Shown piece by piece: positions 26,908 to 35,448 of a stretch of DNA of 64,000 nt. The notes below the pieces were generated by a model. That model saw only the letters and a list, made by a program, of their open reading frames with translations. It searched no databases and was not told the origin of the DNA. The stretch is from Chryseobacterium sp. R2A-55 (GTDB lineage: Bacteria; Bacteroidota; Bacteroidia; Flavobacteriales; Weeksellaceae), in the NCBI RefSeq assembly GCF_021401085.1, contig NZ_JACBFP010000001.1:62001-126000 (forward strand), read 5' to 3'. Numbering within the stretch: the stretch's first letter is position 1; each line of letters begins with the position of its first letter. The position numbers were made by a program, and so were the translations under genes.

Positions 26908-28230
26908 ATGAGCAGAAAAAATCAGGAAAAACTCATCCGGATTGCTTTGGTCATCGCGACTTTCGTGATGATCATCCTTCGTTTTCTGCTGAATGAAAAA
27001 GGCCGTGTGAATCCGGACTCAATCAGATTCATGCGGAGCGCCCACGTTTTTCCGGTCATTGACAACACCACTACTCCACTTGGATATCCACTGAGCCTGA
27101 AAGTGTTTGCAATATTGGGTTTCGGTGAGTTTTGGGCAAGTAAAATCGTTGGTATTTTAGCTTTTCTGTTCATCATTTGGTTTGCGTGGAAAAAGAGGTT
27201 TTATTTCCGCGAAAGCGTTTTGGTAGCCGGACTTTTCAGCTTTGTTTCGATTTTCGCATACACTATGAGCGAACCGCTGATTCTGCCATTCATTATTTTG
27301 TTTCTTTACATCGGCAGAAAAATCATCATCGATGAATTATCAGGTACAAAAGCAGTTTTTTATTTAAGTTTAATTCTTATTATTCTCTACAATATACGTT
27401 ATCCATCGTTATTTATCATAGGAGGAACGTTGCTTTGGGGAATTGGGAATTTCAAAAAACATTATGGCAAAACCTTCATCTTTTCGGCCTTGATCGGACT
27501 GGTTTTCGTGATTTTGTTTAAGTTTCTTTATATTGATCGCTTTAATGAAAATTACGTGAACGAATTTCTGGAAATCGGGCTGCATCCCACCTCCAAATTG
27601 CTCACCGAACTTTTCCAGGGACTGGCAACCAGTTTCAATCCATTCATCCATATTGCCAATCCTACAGGTGGCGTCATTAATTTCGGGATTTATGGAATTG
27701 GGTTGCTGAATATTGTTTTGATGATTTTCCTGTTCCTAAAGTCCAGACTGTCTGAAACCCAACGATTCTTTTTATTCATAGGAATTGTAGGAATTATTTG
27801 TTCATTTTTTATCCAATATTTTTATTCTACAACACCACTGGATTATCGGCTTTTGATTGCGTTCACTTTTCCAATTTGGTTGCTCTATTTCAGGAAATTT
27901 TATCAATTTTTTGGAAGATTTGCATACGGAATCACCATTCTGAGCTTAATGTCGGGATTAGTTTTTACGTGGCTTTCAAAAGGGAATTATCTTCAAAACC
28001 GACGGGAAATAATCACCTTTCTCAAATTTGAAAATCTGGAAAATGGTCCCTTGAGATTTTATGTGGAAAATCCGGAGCATTTGGATGAAGTGCAAATCGC
28101 CGAGTTGATCAGCACCGTAAACCCCAACATTTCATGGACTTACAACCCAAAAGACACCTTAAAAAAAAATGTTTTGACTGCCCATAAAGTTTTGAGTAAA
28201 ATCAGAATTGATACCAACAAATTCCAATAA
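26908..28230 (+). CDS. Polytopic membrane protein, GT-C-glycosyltransferase-like
   Basis: A 440-residue protein with about ten membrane helices. The first loop after TM1 contains NPDSIRFMRSAHVFPVID, an acidic position typical of GT-C-fold enzymes that use lipid-linked sugars. NIRYPSLFIIGGTLLWG and a soluble C-terminal tail of about 70 residues follow. I do not recognise a specific family, so transfer of a sugar from a polyprenyl phosphate donor is inference from topology. No other glycosylation gene is adjacent. Confidence 0.6.
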   Translation: MSRKNQEKLIRIALVIATFVMIILRFLLNEKGRVNPDSIRFMRSAHVFPVIDNTTTPLGYPLSLKVFAILGFGEFWASKIVGILAFLFIIWFAWKKRFYFRESVLVAGLFSFVSIFAYTMSEPLILPFIILFLYIGRKIIIDELSGTKAVFYLSLILIILYNIRYPSLFIIGGTLLWGIGNFKKHYGKTFIFSALIGLVFVILFKFLYIDRFNENYVNEFLEIGLHPTSKLLTELFQGLATSFNPFIHIANPTGGVINFGIYGIGLLNIVLMIFLFLKSRLSETQRFFLFIGIVGIICSFFIQYFYSTTPLDYRLLIAFTFPIWLLYFRKFYQFFGRFAYGITILSLMSGLVFTWLSKGNYLQNRREIITFLKFENLENGPLRFYVENPEHLDEVQIAELISTVNPNISWTYNPKDTLKKNVLTAHKVLSKIRIDTNKFQ

Positions 28231-28236
28231 AATTTT

Positions 28237-28244
28237 TATCTTTG
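28237..28244 (+). promoter_or_regulatory. -7 box (TATCTTTG) upstream of the small acidic protein gene
   Basis: TATCTTTG matches TAnnTTTG, 112 bp before the ATG at 28356, which would give a leader of about 105 bases. No clear -33 element. Confidence 0.35.
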
Positions 28245-28355
28245 AGCAAGTTTACAGCATTAAAAAAATAAGGCATCGTGGTTTGAAAAGCTTAATGAAT
28301 AGGCATATTTTGACGATGTTTATCGAATAACTAAAAATCATTAAATCAATAAGAG

Positions 28356-28595
28356 ATGAAACTACCAAAATTTTTATTAGCCGACAATTCGGAATTTCCT
28401 GAAGATCTATTTGTAGTCCACACGGAATACCCAAGATTCATCCTCAATGTGGAGGAAGAAGAAGTGGAATGGTTGGACGATCTGGAAGGAGACGATGAAG
28501 AAACCATGGCAGATGAAGCCACCAAAGTAGTGGGAGAAGCACTTCAATGGTGCGATGATGAACTCGCAAAATATGACGAAGAAGACGAAGAATAA
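28356..28595 (+). CDS. Small highly acidic protein (79 aa), unknown
   Basis: A 79-residue soluble protein with a very low predicted pI: about a third of the residues are Asp or Glu, and it ends ELAKYDEEDEE. An ordered N-terminus (MKLPKFLLADNSEFPEDLFV) is followed by a middle EEEEVEWLDDLEGDDEE and an amphipathic helix. I do not recognise the family, although such small acidic proteins occur in Flavobacteriia. A perfect 16-bp terminator follows directly, which supports a real expressed gene. Confidence 0.75.
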   Translation: MKLPKFLLADNSEFPEDLFVVHTEYPRFILNVEEEEVEWLDDLEGDDEETMADEATKVVGEALQWCDDELAKYDEEDEE

Positions 28596-28598
28596 ATA

Positions 28599-28636
28599 AA
28601 AGATAAAGGAACTCAAAATGGAGTTCCTTTATCTTT
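28599..28636. terminator. Bidirectional terminator between convergent genes
   Basis: AAAGATAAAGGAACTC (28599-28614) pairs perfectly with GAGTTCCTTTATCTTT (28621-28636) around AAAATG, with A- and T-rich flanks. It serves the small acidic protein gene on the plus strand and the META-domain gene on the minus strand, whose stop it touches. Confidence 0.9.
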
Positions 28637-29040
28637 TACTGTTTATTGAATTTCAGCAGCAACAAATTGTTTTTGAAGAGTTCAAGGGTATTTCCAGATA
28701 CCATATATTTGTTGACTTCATTGAGCATGTTGAAAAAATTAGTTTCCACAGACATATTGTCACAAGCCATTTTGGTGGAACCTATATTTTTTACAGAAAA
28801 ATTTCCGGCAGTCGCATCCAGAGTTAATTCTCCAAAATAGTTGTTACAACCACCGTTACCGGTAATTCTGGCACTTTCTATCATTAAAGTCGGTGTTTTT
28901 CCTTTCACCTGATCCGCCAGAACCCATTTTGTATTGGAAATATTTGGCTGAGACGATCCCACTTTGGATAAGGTGGTACAAGAAAACATTGCTGCCGCTG
29001 CAAAAATAGAAAGCGCAATATTTTTAAAGGAATTTTTCAT
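28636..29040 (-). CDS. META (HslJ-like) domain lipoprotein
   Basis: This 134-residue lipoprotein has a signal peptide ending AAAMFSC. The META domain is recognised from NTKWVLADQVKG and from the NGGCNNYFGELTLD segment (about residues 57-70), with the paired MACDNMSVETNFFNML later. META-domain proteins such as HslJ sit in the envelope; their molecular role is unclear. A TAAATTTG box lies upstream at 29059-29066 on this strand, 18 bp before the start codon. Confidence 0.85.
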   Translation of the reverse strand: MKNSFKNIALSIFAAAAMFSCTTLSKVGSSQPNISNTKWVLADQVKGKTPTLMIESARITGNGGCNNYFGELTLDATAGNFSVKNIGSTKMACDNMSVETNFFNMLNEVNKYMVSGNTLELFKNNLLLLKFNKQ

Positions 29041-29143
29041 TTTACTTTTTTATAAAACCAAATTTAGGAAAAAAAATCTAATTTCAGCTGGCTTCAGGCA
29101 CATGCTGAAGAGCGGTAAAGGAATTGGCGGTTTCGCCTGTCCA

Positions 29144-31543
29144 TCACCCTCTTAATTCCGCCGAAAACTCTTTCTGGAAAGTCTTTATCAAAGAATTCAT
29201 CACTTCGGTAATGTCTTTTTCTTCCAACGTTTTTTCTTCATTTAACAACTCGAAACTCATCGCATAGGATTTTTTTCCTTCGGGAAGGTTTTTTCCTTCA
29301 TAAACATCGAAAAGGTTGATGTTTCTGAGGTATTTGGATGGATTCTTTCTTGCAGCTTTATACAGGTCACTGTAGGAAACATTTTTTTCGATCAACAAAG
29401 CCAGATCTCTCCGTATTTTGTTGAATTTCGGAATATCTACAAATTTCAGATTTTCCTTTGAACGTAAACTTTGGCAGTTTTCCAATTCTATTTCAGCGTA
29501 AAAACAGTCTTGTTCAATATCTGCATCTTTCAATAATTCTGGTGCAACTTTCCCCAATCTCGCAATGGTTTTTCCCTGCGAAAGCCATTCCAAAGCATCT
29601 GAAAACCTGGAATCTTCCAGGGATTTTTCTTCGATCGCAAAATTCAGCTGATCGAAAAGTGTTTTTACATAAGATTTAAGAAAATAGAAGTTTGTAACAG
29701 ATTTGGGTTGAAGCCAGTTTTCCCCAACATTTCTTCCGGAAACCAGCATCGCCAATTGTTTCCTTTCATCATATTTTCCTTCGTTTTTATAATAGATTTT
29801 ACCAAGTTCAAAAAATTTGATGTCCGGATTTTTTCGTTTAATATTATAATCGGCATTCTCCAAAAGTCCTTCCAGTAAAGAATTTCTCATGAAAGCCAAA
29901 TCTCCGCTCAATGGATTCAGCAATTTTACGGCATTGGTTTCGTCTTTCACCGAAGTCAGTGAATTGTTCATCACCTCGCTGAAACCGTTGCTTTGCAAAG
30001 TTCTGGCCCAAGAATTTTCCAATGCCTCTTGGTCATCAAAACTCAATCTTACCGGAGTGAATGAGATTTTCTGCGGTGAATCGATTTTGTTGTAGCCATA
30101 AATTCTCAGGATCTCCTCGATCACGTCTATTTCTCGCGTCACATCAGCTCTGTATGCAGGAACAGAAATTTCAAAACCATCCTGGATTTCATTCAGAACC
30201 TGGATTTCCAATGATTTCAAAATCTCCTTTATTTTCTCTCTGTGGATTTTTGTCCCTAAAATCTGTTCCACTTTTGAGAACCTCAAAATGACGTAATGAT
30301 CTTCGATTTTTTTCGGATAATGTTCCAAAAGTTGTCCCACCAATTTTCCTCCGGAGATTTCCTCGATCAAGGAAATGGCATGAGTAATGGCAATGCGCAC
30401 CCCGTTCGGATCCACTCCCCTTTCAAAACGGAAAGAAGCATCGGTACTCAGTCCGTGGAATTTCGCACTTTTTCTCACTGCAACCGGATTGAAATAAGCA
30501 CTTTCGAGGAAAATGGTTTTGGTATCAGCAGAAACTCCGGAATTCTCGCCGCCAAAAACTCCCGCGATACACATCGGATGGTTTTCGCCGTCTTTGATCA
30601 TTATTTCAGTGCCATTCAAGGTTCGTTCTGCGCCATCCAAAGTCGTGAATTTTGTGCCTTCCTTCACGGTTCCTACTTTCACTTTTCTGCCTTTAATCTG
30701 ATCGGCGTCAAAAGCATGAAGCGGTTGTCCCAAACCATGGAGGATGAAATTGGTGATATCCACAATATTGTTGATGGGATTCAGCCCGATTGCTTTCAAG
30801 CGGTTTTTCAGCCAATCGGGAGATTCCCCCACTTTCACATTTTCAATGACTGCACCAATATATCTCGGCGTCAATTCGGAATCTTCAACTTCCAACTGGA
30901 AATCGGTTGTTCCTTCAATATTTAAAGGTTTTGACACCACTTTTTCAAATTCCGAATTCAGTTGATTCGTACTTAAAAATGCATGTAAATCTCTTGCAAC
31001 GCCGTAATGTGACATTGCATCTGTTCGGTTGGGAGTCAATCCGATTTCGTAAACCTGATCAGTCGTTAATTCAAAATATTTTGCAAAGTCATCTCCAATC
31101 TTGTAGGAATCGTCCAAAATCATAATTCCGCCGTGGTCATCGCTCAAACCGAGTTCGTCTTCCGCGCAGATCATTCCCTCGGAATATTCACCACGAATTT
31201 TCGCTTTCTGCATGACCAGTTTTTCGCCACCTTTATAAATCGTGGTTCCGACCACTGCTACGGGAACAATTTGTCCAGCCGCAACATTCGGAGCGCCGCA
31301 AACAATATTCAACACCTTTCCGTTTCCCACATCTACGGTGGTTTTCTTCAGTTTATCGGCATTTGGATGCGGTTCGCAGGTTAAAACTTTTCCAACCACG
31401 ATTCCTTCCAACGAACCTTTTACGGATTCGTATTTTTCAATTCCTTCCACTTCAAGACCGATATCTGTTAAATACTCCCCAATTTTCTCGATTTTCAGGT
31501 CGGTTTTGATATAGTCTTTAAGCCAATTGTTTGAGATTTTCAT
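29144..31543 (-). CDS. pheT: Phenylalanine--tRNA ligase beta subunit
   Basis: PheT forms the alpha2/beta2 phenylalanyl-tRNA synthetase. I place the start at ATG 31543 (MKISNNWLKDYI), the conserved N-terminus; a frame opening 24 bp earlier adds eight non-conserved residues. The 799-residue product has the tRNA-binding EMAP-like domain (VVGKVLTCEPHPNADKLKK), the B3/B4 editing region, B5, the catalytic-like core and a C-terminal anticodon-binding FDX-ACB domain (VDIPKFNKIRRDLALLIEK). pheS is not adjacent, which is common in this phylum. The 380 bp upstream, towards dnaN, hold no gene. Confidence 0.96.
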   Translation of the reverse strand: MKISNNWLKDYIKTDLKIEKIGEYLTDIGLEVEGIEKYESVKGSLEGIVVGKVLTCEPHPNADKLKKTTVDVGNGKVLNIVCGAPNVAAGQIVPVAVVGTTIYKGGEKLVMQKAKIRGEYSEGMICAEDELGLSDDHGGIMILDDSYKIGDDFAKYFELTTDQVYEIGLTPNRTDAMSHYGVARDLHAFLSTNQLNSEFEKVVSKPLNIEGTTDFQLEVEDSELTPRYIGAVIENVKVGESPDWLKNRLKAIGLNPINNIVDITNFILHGLGQPLHAFDADQIKGRKVKVGTVKEGTKFTTLDGAERTLNGTEIMIKDGENHPMCIAGVFGGENSGVSADTKTIFLESAYFNPVAVRKSAKFHGLSTDASFRFERGVDPNGVRIAITHAISLIEEISGGKLVGQLLEHYPKKIEDHYVILRFSKVEQILGTKIHREKIKEILKSLEIQVLNEIQDGFEISVPAYRADVTREIDVIEEILRIYGYNKIDSPQKISFTPVRLSFDDQEALENSWARTLQSNGFSEVMNNSLTSVKDETNAVKLLNPLSGDLAFMRNSLLEGLLENADYNIKRKNPDIKFFELGKIYYKNEGKYDERKQLAMLVSGRNVGENWLQPKSVTNFYFLKSYVKTLFDQLNFAIEEKSLEDSRFSDALEWLSQGKTIARLGKVAPELLKDADIEQDCFYAEIELENCQSLRSKENLKFVDIPKFNKIRRDLALLIEKNVSYSDLYKAARKNPSKYLRNINLFDVYEGKNLPEGKKSYAMSFELLNEEKTLEEKDITEVMNSLIKTFQKEFSAELRG

Positions 31544-31926
31544 GCTAATAATTTGAATTTTGAACAAAAAGTTTCAACAGTTTTCGCTCAAAAAATAGGT
31601 TGCAAATATCGTGATTTTAATGGAAAGATTCAAACGGTTGAAAACATTTGCACCTGTAACCGCTGAATCGAAAAGCACTATTTCAGAAAAATTTTAATTT
31701 CAGGAAAAGATTTACCAGAAATACTAACCTTTAAATACAAAAGAAGAAGACTGAATTCATTGAATGGTTTTCTGTCATCTAACACCTCACCTTCCCGAAA
31801 GCATTTCAGATCTAATTGGTGCTGAGCAAAAGAAAATTTAAAAAAACACATAAAAGCCCGACAAAATCGGGCTTTCTATTTCTATTCCGAACCGGTCCCG
31901 GTTCTTTTCTGCTGGTTCTCGAAAAC
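31544..31926. other. Gene-free region between pheT and dnaN
   Basis: About 380 bp between two minus-strand genes with no supportable ORF. The right end holds the dnaN terminator; the left end should contain the pheT promoter, but I see no exact TAnnTTTG match there. Confidence 0.5.
31846..31875 (-). terminator. dnaN terminator
   Basis: AAAGCCCGA (31853-31861) and TCGGGCTTT (31867-31875) form a perfect stem around CAAAA. Read on the minus strand it is followed by a T-rich tail. It lies 52 bp after the dnaN stop. Confidence 0.85.
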
Positions 31927-33057
31927 TTACATTCCAATCACCGGCATCGAAAGCATCAAAATGTTTTCTTCATCCTCCAAACCATCAACTGGCTCAATAA
32001 TTCCCGGTCGATTTGGTTGCGACATTTTCATCGTGATATCGTCTGCTGAAAGTACCGACAACATTTCCGTCAAAAACTTGGAGCTGAAACCGATATTGAT
32101 ATCTTCACCGTTGTAATCGCACGGAATCTGCATATCTGCTTTGTTTGCGTATTCCGTATCTTCTGCATGAAGATGAAGGACGTTCCCCGAAAGTTTGAAG
32201 CGCACCTGATTTGTAGATTTGTTCGACATGATGGATGCTCTTCTGATGGAATTCAGCAAAAGATTTCTGTTGATGGTCAAAACATTCGGATTTTCTTTCG
32301 GGATTACCGCGGTATAATTGGGATATTTTCCGTCAATCAATCTGCAGATCCAGACATTGTTTCCGAAAGTGAATTTCGCCATATTTTCGTTAAACTCAAT
32401 GGTCACCTCGTCATTGGAACTCGCCAAAATATTTTTGAAAATGGACAATGGCTTTTTTGGCATAATGAATTCAATGGGTTCCGGATTGATCAAATCGGTT
32501 CTTTTGTAGACCACCAAACGGTGAGAATCGGTAGAAACGAAGTTGGTTTCATCTTCCTTGAACTGGAACAAAACTCCAGTCATCACGGGTCTCAATGAAT
32601 CGTTGCTGGTGGCGAAAAGCGTATTGTTCAACGCTTCCGATAAAATTCCGGATGCGATTTTCACCTTTTGAGAGGCATCAAATTCCGGAAGTTCAGGGTA
32701 ATCTTCAGCATTGTCTAAAGCCACGGCGAAATTGTCCTTTTCATCAAGGATTTCAAGCAGTTTACCATTGCCGTCTTCGGTATCTTTCACGGATAAAGTC
32801 AAAGGTTGCTCACCGTAGGTTTTCACAAAATCCTGGAAAATTTTTGCAGGAACGGCGATTTTGCCGGAATCTTCAGATTTCACCTCCAAAGAAGTAATCA
32901 ATGTGGTTTCACCATCCGAAGCGGTTATTTTAAGGTTGTTTTCTTCGAGTTCGAAAAGATAATTTTCAAGAATTGGTCTCGATTGTGAACTGGAAATTAC
33001 GCCGCCCACTGTGTTTAGCGCCTTTTGTAATTCGCCACTTGCAACTATAAACTTCAT
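31927..33057 (-). CDS. dnaN: DNA polymerase III subunit beta (sliding clamp)
   Basis: DnaN is the ring-shaped processivity clamp of the replicative polymerase. The 376-residue length and the three-domain pattern fit (KFIVASGELQKALNTVGGV at the N-terminus, TGVLFQFKEDETNFVSTDSHRLVVYKR in the middle, SMPVIGM at the C-terminus). The last residues correspond to the conserved clamp C-terminus MPMR-like. It is not next to dnaA or recF here; recF is at 57.1 kb. Its 5' leader carries a perfect 11-bp hairpin (33079-33106), suggesting post-transcriptional control. Confidence 0.96.
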   Translation of the reverse strand: MKFIVASGELQKALNTVGGVISSSQSRPILENYLFELEENNLKITASDGETTLITSLEVKSEDSGKIAVPAKIFQDFVKTYGEQPLTLSVKDTEDGNGKLLEILDEKDNFAVALDNAEDYPELPEFDASQKVKIASGILSEALNNTLFATSNDSLRPVMTGVLFQFKEDETNFVSTDSHRLVVYKRTDLINPEPIEFIMPKKPLSIFKNILASSNDEVTIEFNENMAKFTFGNNVWICRLIDGKYPNYTAVIPKENPNVLTINRNLLLNSIRRASIMSNKSTNQVRFKLSGNVLHLHAEDTEYANKADMQIPCDYNGEDINIGFSSKFLTEMLSVLSADDITMKMSQPNRPGIIEPVDGLEDEENILMLSMPVIGM

Positions 33058-33078
33058 TTGCTAATTTAATTTTTTTGG

Positions 33079-33106
33079 TTGGATGAAACACCGGCGTTTC
33101 ATCCAA
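33079..33106 (-). promoter_or_regulatory. Stem-loop in the dnaN 5' leader
   Basis: TTGGATGAAAC (33079-33089) and GTTTCATCCAA (33096-33106) pair perfectly around a 6-base loop. The hairpin ends 21 bp before the dnaN ATG and lies downstream of a TATATTTG box on the minus strand (33122-33129), so it would be inside the mRNA leader. No U-tract follows in the direction of transcription, which argues against a terminator. Confidence 0.6.
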
Positions 33107-33121
33107 AAATTATTATTCGGA

Positions 33122-33129
33122 CAAATATA
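33122..33129 (-). promoter_or_regulatory. Candidate dnaN -7 box (TATATTTG on the minus strand)
   Basis: The plus strand reads CAAATATA, i.e. TATATTTG on the coding strand, matching TAnnTTTG. A TTG lies 24 bp further upstream (33154-33156), slightly far for the -33 element. Confidence 0.45.
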
Positions 33130-33197
33130 AGGATTTAAAGGAAGTTGGAAAAACAACTTTTCAAATAAAAAATGAATTTTAGGAAAAGTTATCAACA

Positions 33198-33908
33198 TTA
33201 ATCTGCTCCCGGAAAATGATAGTGCTTTTCGTGGGAGTCGTCGATATTGATGTTTAGCGCAAAGTATAGAAAATGGAGGTTTTTGTTGCCTGAACTGGAG
33301 AATTCCCTTTGCCAAAGATAGCCGGAAGCAACGCCAAAAATTTCGTCAACCTGATAACCAAATCCTCCATACAAACGGTTTCTGGCAAAAATCGGTTTTT
33401 CCGTCACAAAGAAAATTTCGCTGTAGGCATTGGCGAAAACGGTTCCCGGACTGATTGATTTGGAATTCAGCGGAACAGATACATTCATCCGGTATCGGAA
33501 TCGGTATCGGTCGGAATGAAGGTCTTTCTGCGGTTCATAAAACCAACTTTTCTCTGCCCGGAAACGGTTTTCAAATTTCAGGACGCTGTATTTAAAAATC
33601 AAAATATCCTGCAGCCAGACCCGAAATTCTTCCTTGTCCAGACTGTGATTTTTATATGTTGCATACCTTCCAATTCCCACAAACGGCTTGTGATTGGGCG
33701 TCAGATTATAGCCAATTCCACCTTTGCTTTCGTAATAATCGGGATAAGCATAATCTTCAATTCCGCGGAGTTGTACTTCGCCATAGAGAAAAAATTTCGG
33801 GTGAAACTGGTAAGTGAGCGTCACTGCATTGAAACTGGAAATATGCTCCTGTGCAAAAAACAAGGAAGAAACCATTAAAAAAAATAGGCAGGGCAGCGAT
33901 TTTTTCAT
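33198..33908 (-). CDS. DUF2490 family outer-membrane protein
   Basis: A 236-residue beta-rich protein with signal peptide (LPCLFFLMVSSLFFAQ). The DUF2490 pattern is visible: an N-terminal YQFHPKFFLYGEVQLRG, then RFRAEKSWFYE and RFRYRMNVSVPL, with alternating aromatic strands to the end. These proteins are predicted to be small outer-membrane barrels of unknown function. A TAATTTTG box (33914-33921, minus strand) ends only 5 bp before the ATG, so its transcript may be leaderless. Confidence 0.82.
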   Translation of the reverse strand: MKKSLPCLFFLMVSSLFFAQEHISSFNAVTLTYQFHPKFFLYGEVQLRGIEDYAYPDYYESKGGIGYNLTPNHKPFVGIGRYATYKNHSLDKEEFRVWLQDILIFKYSVLKFENRFRAEKSWFYEPQKDLHSDRYRFRYRMNVSVPLNSKSISPGTVFANAYSEIFFVTEKPIFARNRLYGGFGYQVDEIFGVASGYLWQREFSSSGNKNLHFLYFALNINIDDSHEKHYHFPGAD

Positions 33909-34027
33909 TAAGCAAAATTACGAAATCTTCGAAGTGCGAAAAAATTAATTTCTGACCGAATCATTTTAACCGTTAATGAAAAATACTTTCAGGGCGGTAG
34001 AGATCATTATTGGTGAGATCAGCAAAT

Positions 34028-34642
34028 TTATTTGTCAATAATCCGTGAAAAGACAAAATACATTTCCGAAGCGATTTCAAGACTGCGTTTGAAGTAAATC
34101 TCGTCCATTTCAGATGTTCCGTCGCTAGATTTGGGGTCATCAAATCTCACTGCGATCCTTTTTTCTGCTCCCGCAATGAAAGGACAACCCTGGTCTGCAT
34201 TGGAACAAGTCATGATTGCTGCAAAACCGGAAACCGGATTGAAGGGATCGTCATATTTTTTAGAAAAACAAATGACCGGGTGCGCATTTTCTGCATATTT
34301 TACCGCATAAACCGGATTTTCGTTTTCAGAAAGTTTTTCGATCTCAAGTCCTTGCTTGATGAGTGTTTCTGCGACTTTCGGAAACATCGCAGTTGCTTCC
34401 GTTCCGCCGGAATAGCAGAAAACATTTTTCACCCCGAAAAACTCCGCCATGGTTTGTGCCCAAATCTGGCTCAAATGGCTTCGTCGCGAATTATGTGTGC
34501 AGATAAAATTCAGGTTAATCATTTCATTGAGCTCCTGTTTGTTTTGAATGAAATCCACTAAAGGATTCAGAATTTGCTTTCGTTCATCCGAGACTTTGAT
34601 TCCGGCGATTTGCTTGATTGAATTTTTCAAAGTTTGGTCCAT
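34028..34642 (-). CDS. arsC: Thioredoxin-dependent arsenate reductase (low-Mr phosphatase fold) with N-terminal extension
   Basis: A 204-residue protein of the LMW-phosphatase/ArsC fold that would reduce arsenate to arsenite. The catalytic P-loop is FICTHNSRRS (Cys48 with CX5R). Two further cysteines, Cys146 and Cys153 in TCSNADQGCP, match the spacing of Cys82/Cys89 in the thioredoxin-coupled pI258-type ArsC, so the full redox triad is present. The first 40 residues are an extra helical extension. Its start directly follows the stop of the upstream methyltransferase gene, so they are co-translated. This favours arsenate reductase over a protein-tyrosine phosphatase. Confidence 0.85.
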   Translation of the reverse strand: MDQTLKNSIKQIAGIKVSDERKQILNPLVDFIQNKQELNEMINLNFICTHNSRRSHLSQIWAQTMAEFFGVKNVFCYSGGTEATAMFPKVAETLIKQGLEIEKLSENENPVYAVKYAENAHPVICFSKKYDDPFNPVSGFAAIMTCSNADQGCPFIAGAEKRIAVRFDDPKSSDGTSEMDEIYFKRSLEIASEMYFVFSRIIDK

Positions 34643-35260
34643 TTATTTTTTTTTAAAGGTGCAGAAAATGAAATTCTGAATGGTTTCAAAAGGGGTTTTG
34701 TGATCCTGTGTAAAACAGTTTAACTTGTCGAAATCCTCCGAAAAAAGATTTTCAAACTTGCTTTCAGAATATTGCGTAATTTCTAGTCCGGAACATTTTA
34801 AGGGTCCGTTTTCTGAAAAAGTTCCCACGAAAAACAATCCCATCGGACTCAGCAAATCTGCAATCAAATCTTTATAAGCTACCTTCTCTTCATCTTGAGT
34901 GATAAAGTGAAAACTTGCACGATCGTGAACCACATCAAATCTTTCATCCGTTTGAAAATCAAGTATATCCGAAATCACAAAATTTACTTTTTTTGCCTTT
35001 TCCCCTAATCTTTTTTTGATTCTTTCAAGCGCATTTCCGGAAATATCAAGCAGTGTAAGTTTTTCATAACCCATTTCCAGAAGATGGTCTATTAAATGAC
35101 TGTCTCCTCCGCCAATTTCAAGGATTTTGGCATTTTTAGCAATATTGTTTTCCCTGAAAAATTTAATCGAGGTTTCCGGTTTTTCTTGGTACCAACTGAC
35201 TTCATTCTCGGCTTTCGTGGCAAAAACTTTTTCCCAGTGCTCTTTCTTGCTATCGATCAT
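34643..35260 (-). CDS. Class I SAM-dependent methyltransferase in the ars cluster
   Basis: A 205-residue methyltransferase. The SAM-binding motif is AKILEIGGGDSHLIDHLL (about residues 44-61), followed by LTLLDISGNALERIKKRL and a VVHDRASFHFI motif. It resembles the small thiopurine/tellurite-type methyltransferases often carried in metal(loid) operons of Bacteroidota. Its substrate is not evident. It abuts arsC and lies downstream of arsM, so an arsenic-related role is likely. A TAATTTTG box at 35304-35311 (minus strand) inside the small upstream ORF could give it a separate promoter. Confidence 0.82.
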   Translation of the reverse strand: MIDSKKEHWEKVFATKAENEVSWYQEKPETSIKFFRENNIAKNAKILEIGGGDSHLIDHLLEMGYEKLTLLDISGNALERIKKRLGEKAKKVNFVISDILDFQTDERFDVVHDRASFHFITQDEEKVAYKDLIADLLSPMGLFFVGTFSENGPLKCSGLEITQYSESKFENLFSEDFDKLNCFTQDHKTPFETIQNFIFCTFKKK

Positions 35261-35283
35261 TGTTTTCTTCGTATTAAAAGCGA

Positions 35284-35448
35284 CTAATTTTCTTGAGCAT
35301 TTGCAAAATTAAGGTTGCTGAAAACCCATAACAAATTAATGATGGTAAACCGGGAGTCGAACCCAAAAATGAAATTCAACACCACAATCCCACCGATAAT
35401 AAGAAGCATTCTTTTGTGCTTCAGCACGTATTTTCTTACCACACCCAT
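35284..35448 (-). CDS. Small membrane protein in the ars cluster (54 aa)
   Basis: A 54-codon ORF starts at ATG 35448, immediately after the arsM stop, and ends with TAG at 35284. It has a basic head (MGVVRKYVLKHKRM) followed by a hydrophobic helix (LLIIGGIVVLNFIFGF) and a second weaker one. The exact abutment with arsM and the short distance to the next gene support a real coupled gene. I do not recognise it. It is too small to be ArsB or Acr3. The -7-like box for the following gene overlaps its last codons. Confidence 0.5.
   Translation of the reverse strand: MGVVRKYVLKHKRMLLIIGGIVVLNFIFGFDSRFTIINLLWVFSNLNFANAQEN

Noticed and set aside
30296-30925. 209-codon plus-strand ORF inside pheT
   Set aside because: Antisense to conserved PheT domains with no recognisable motif.
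33189-33197. TTATCAACA as a DnaA box upstream of dnaN
   Set aside because: It differs from the consensus at a key position and is single; such near-matches are expected by chance.
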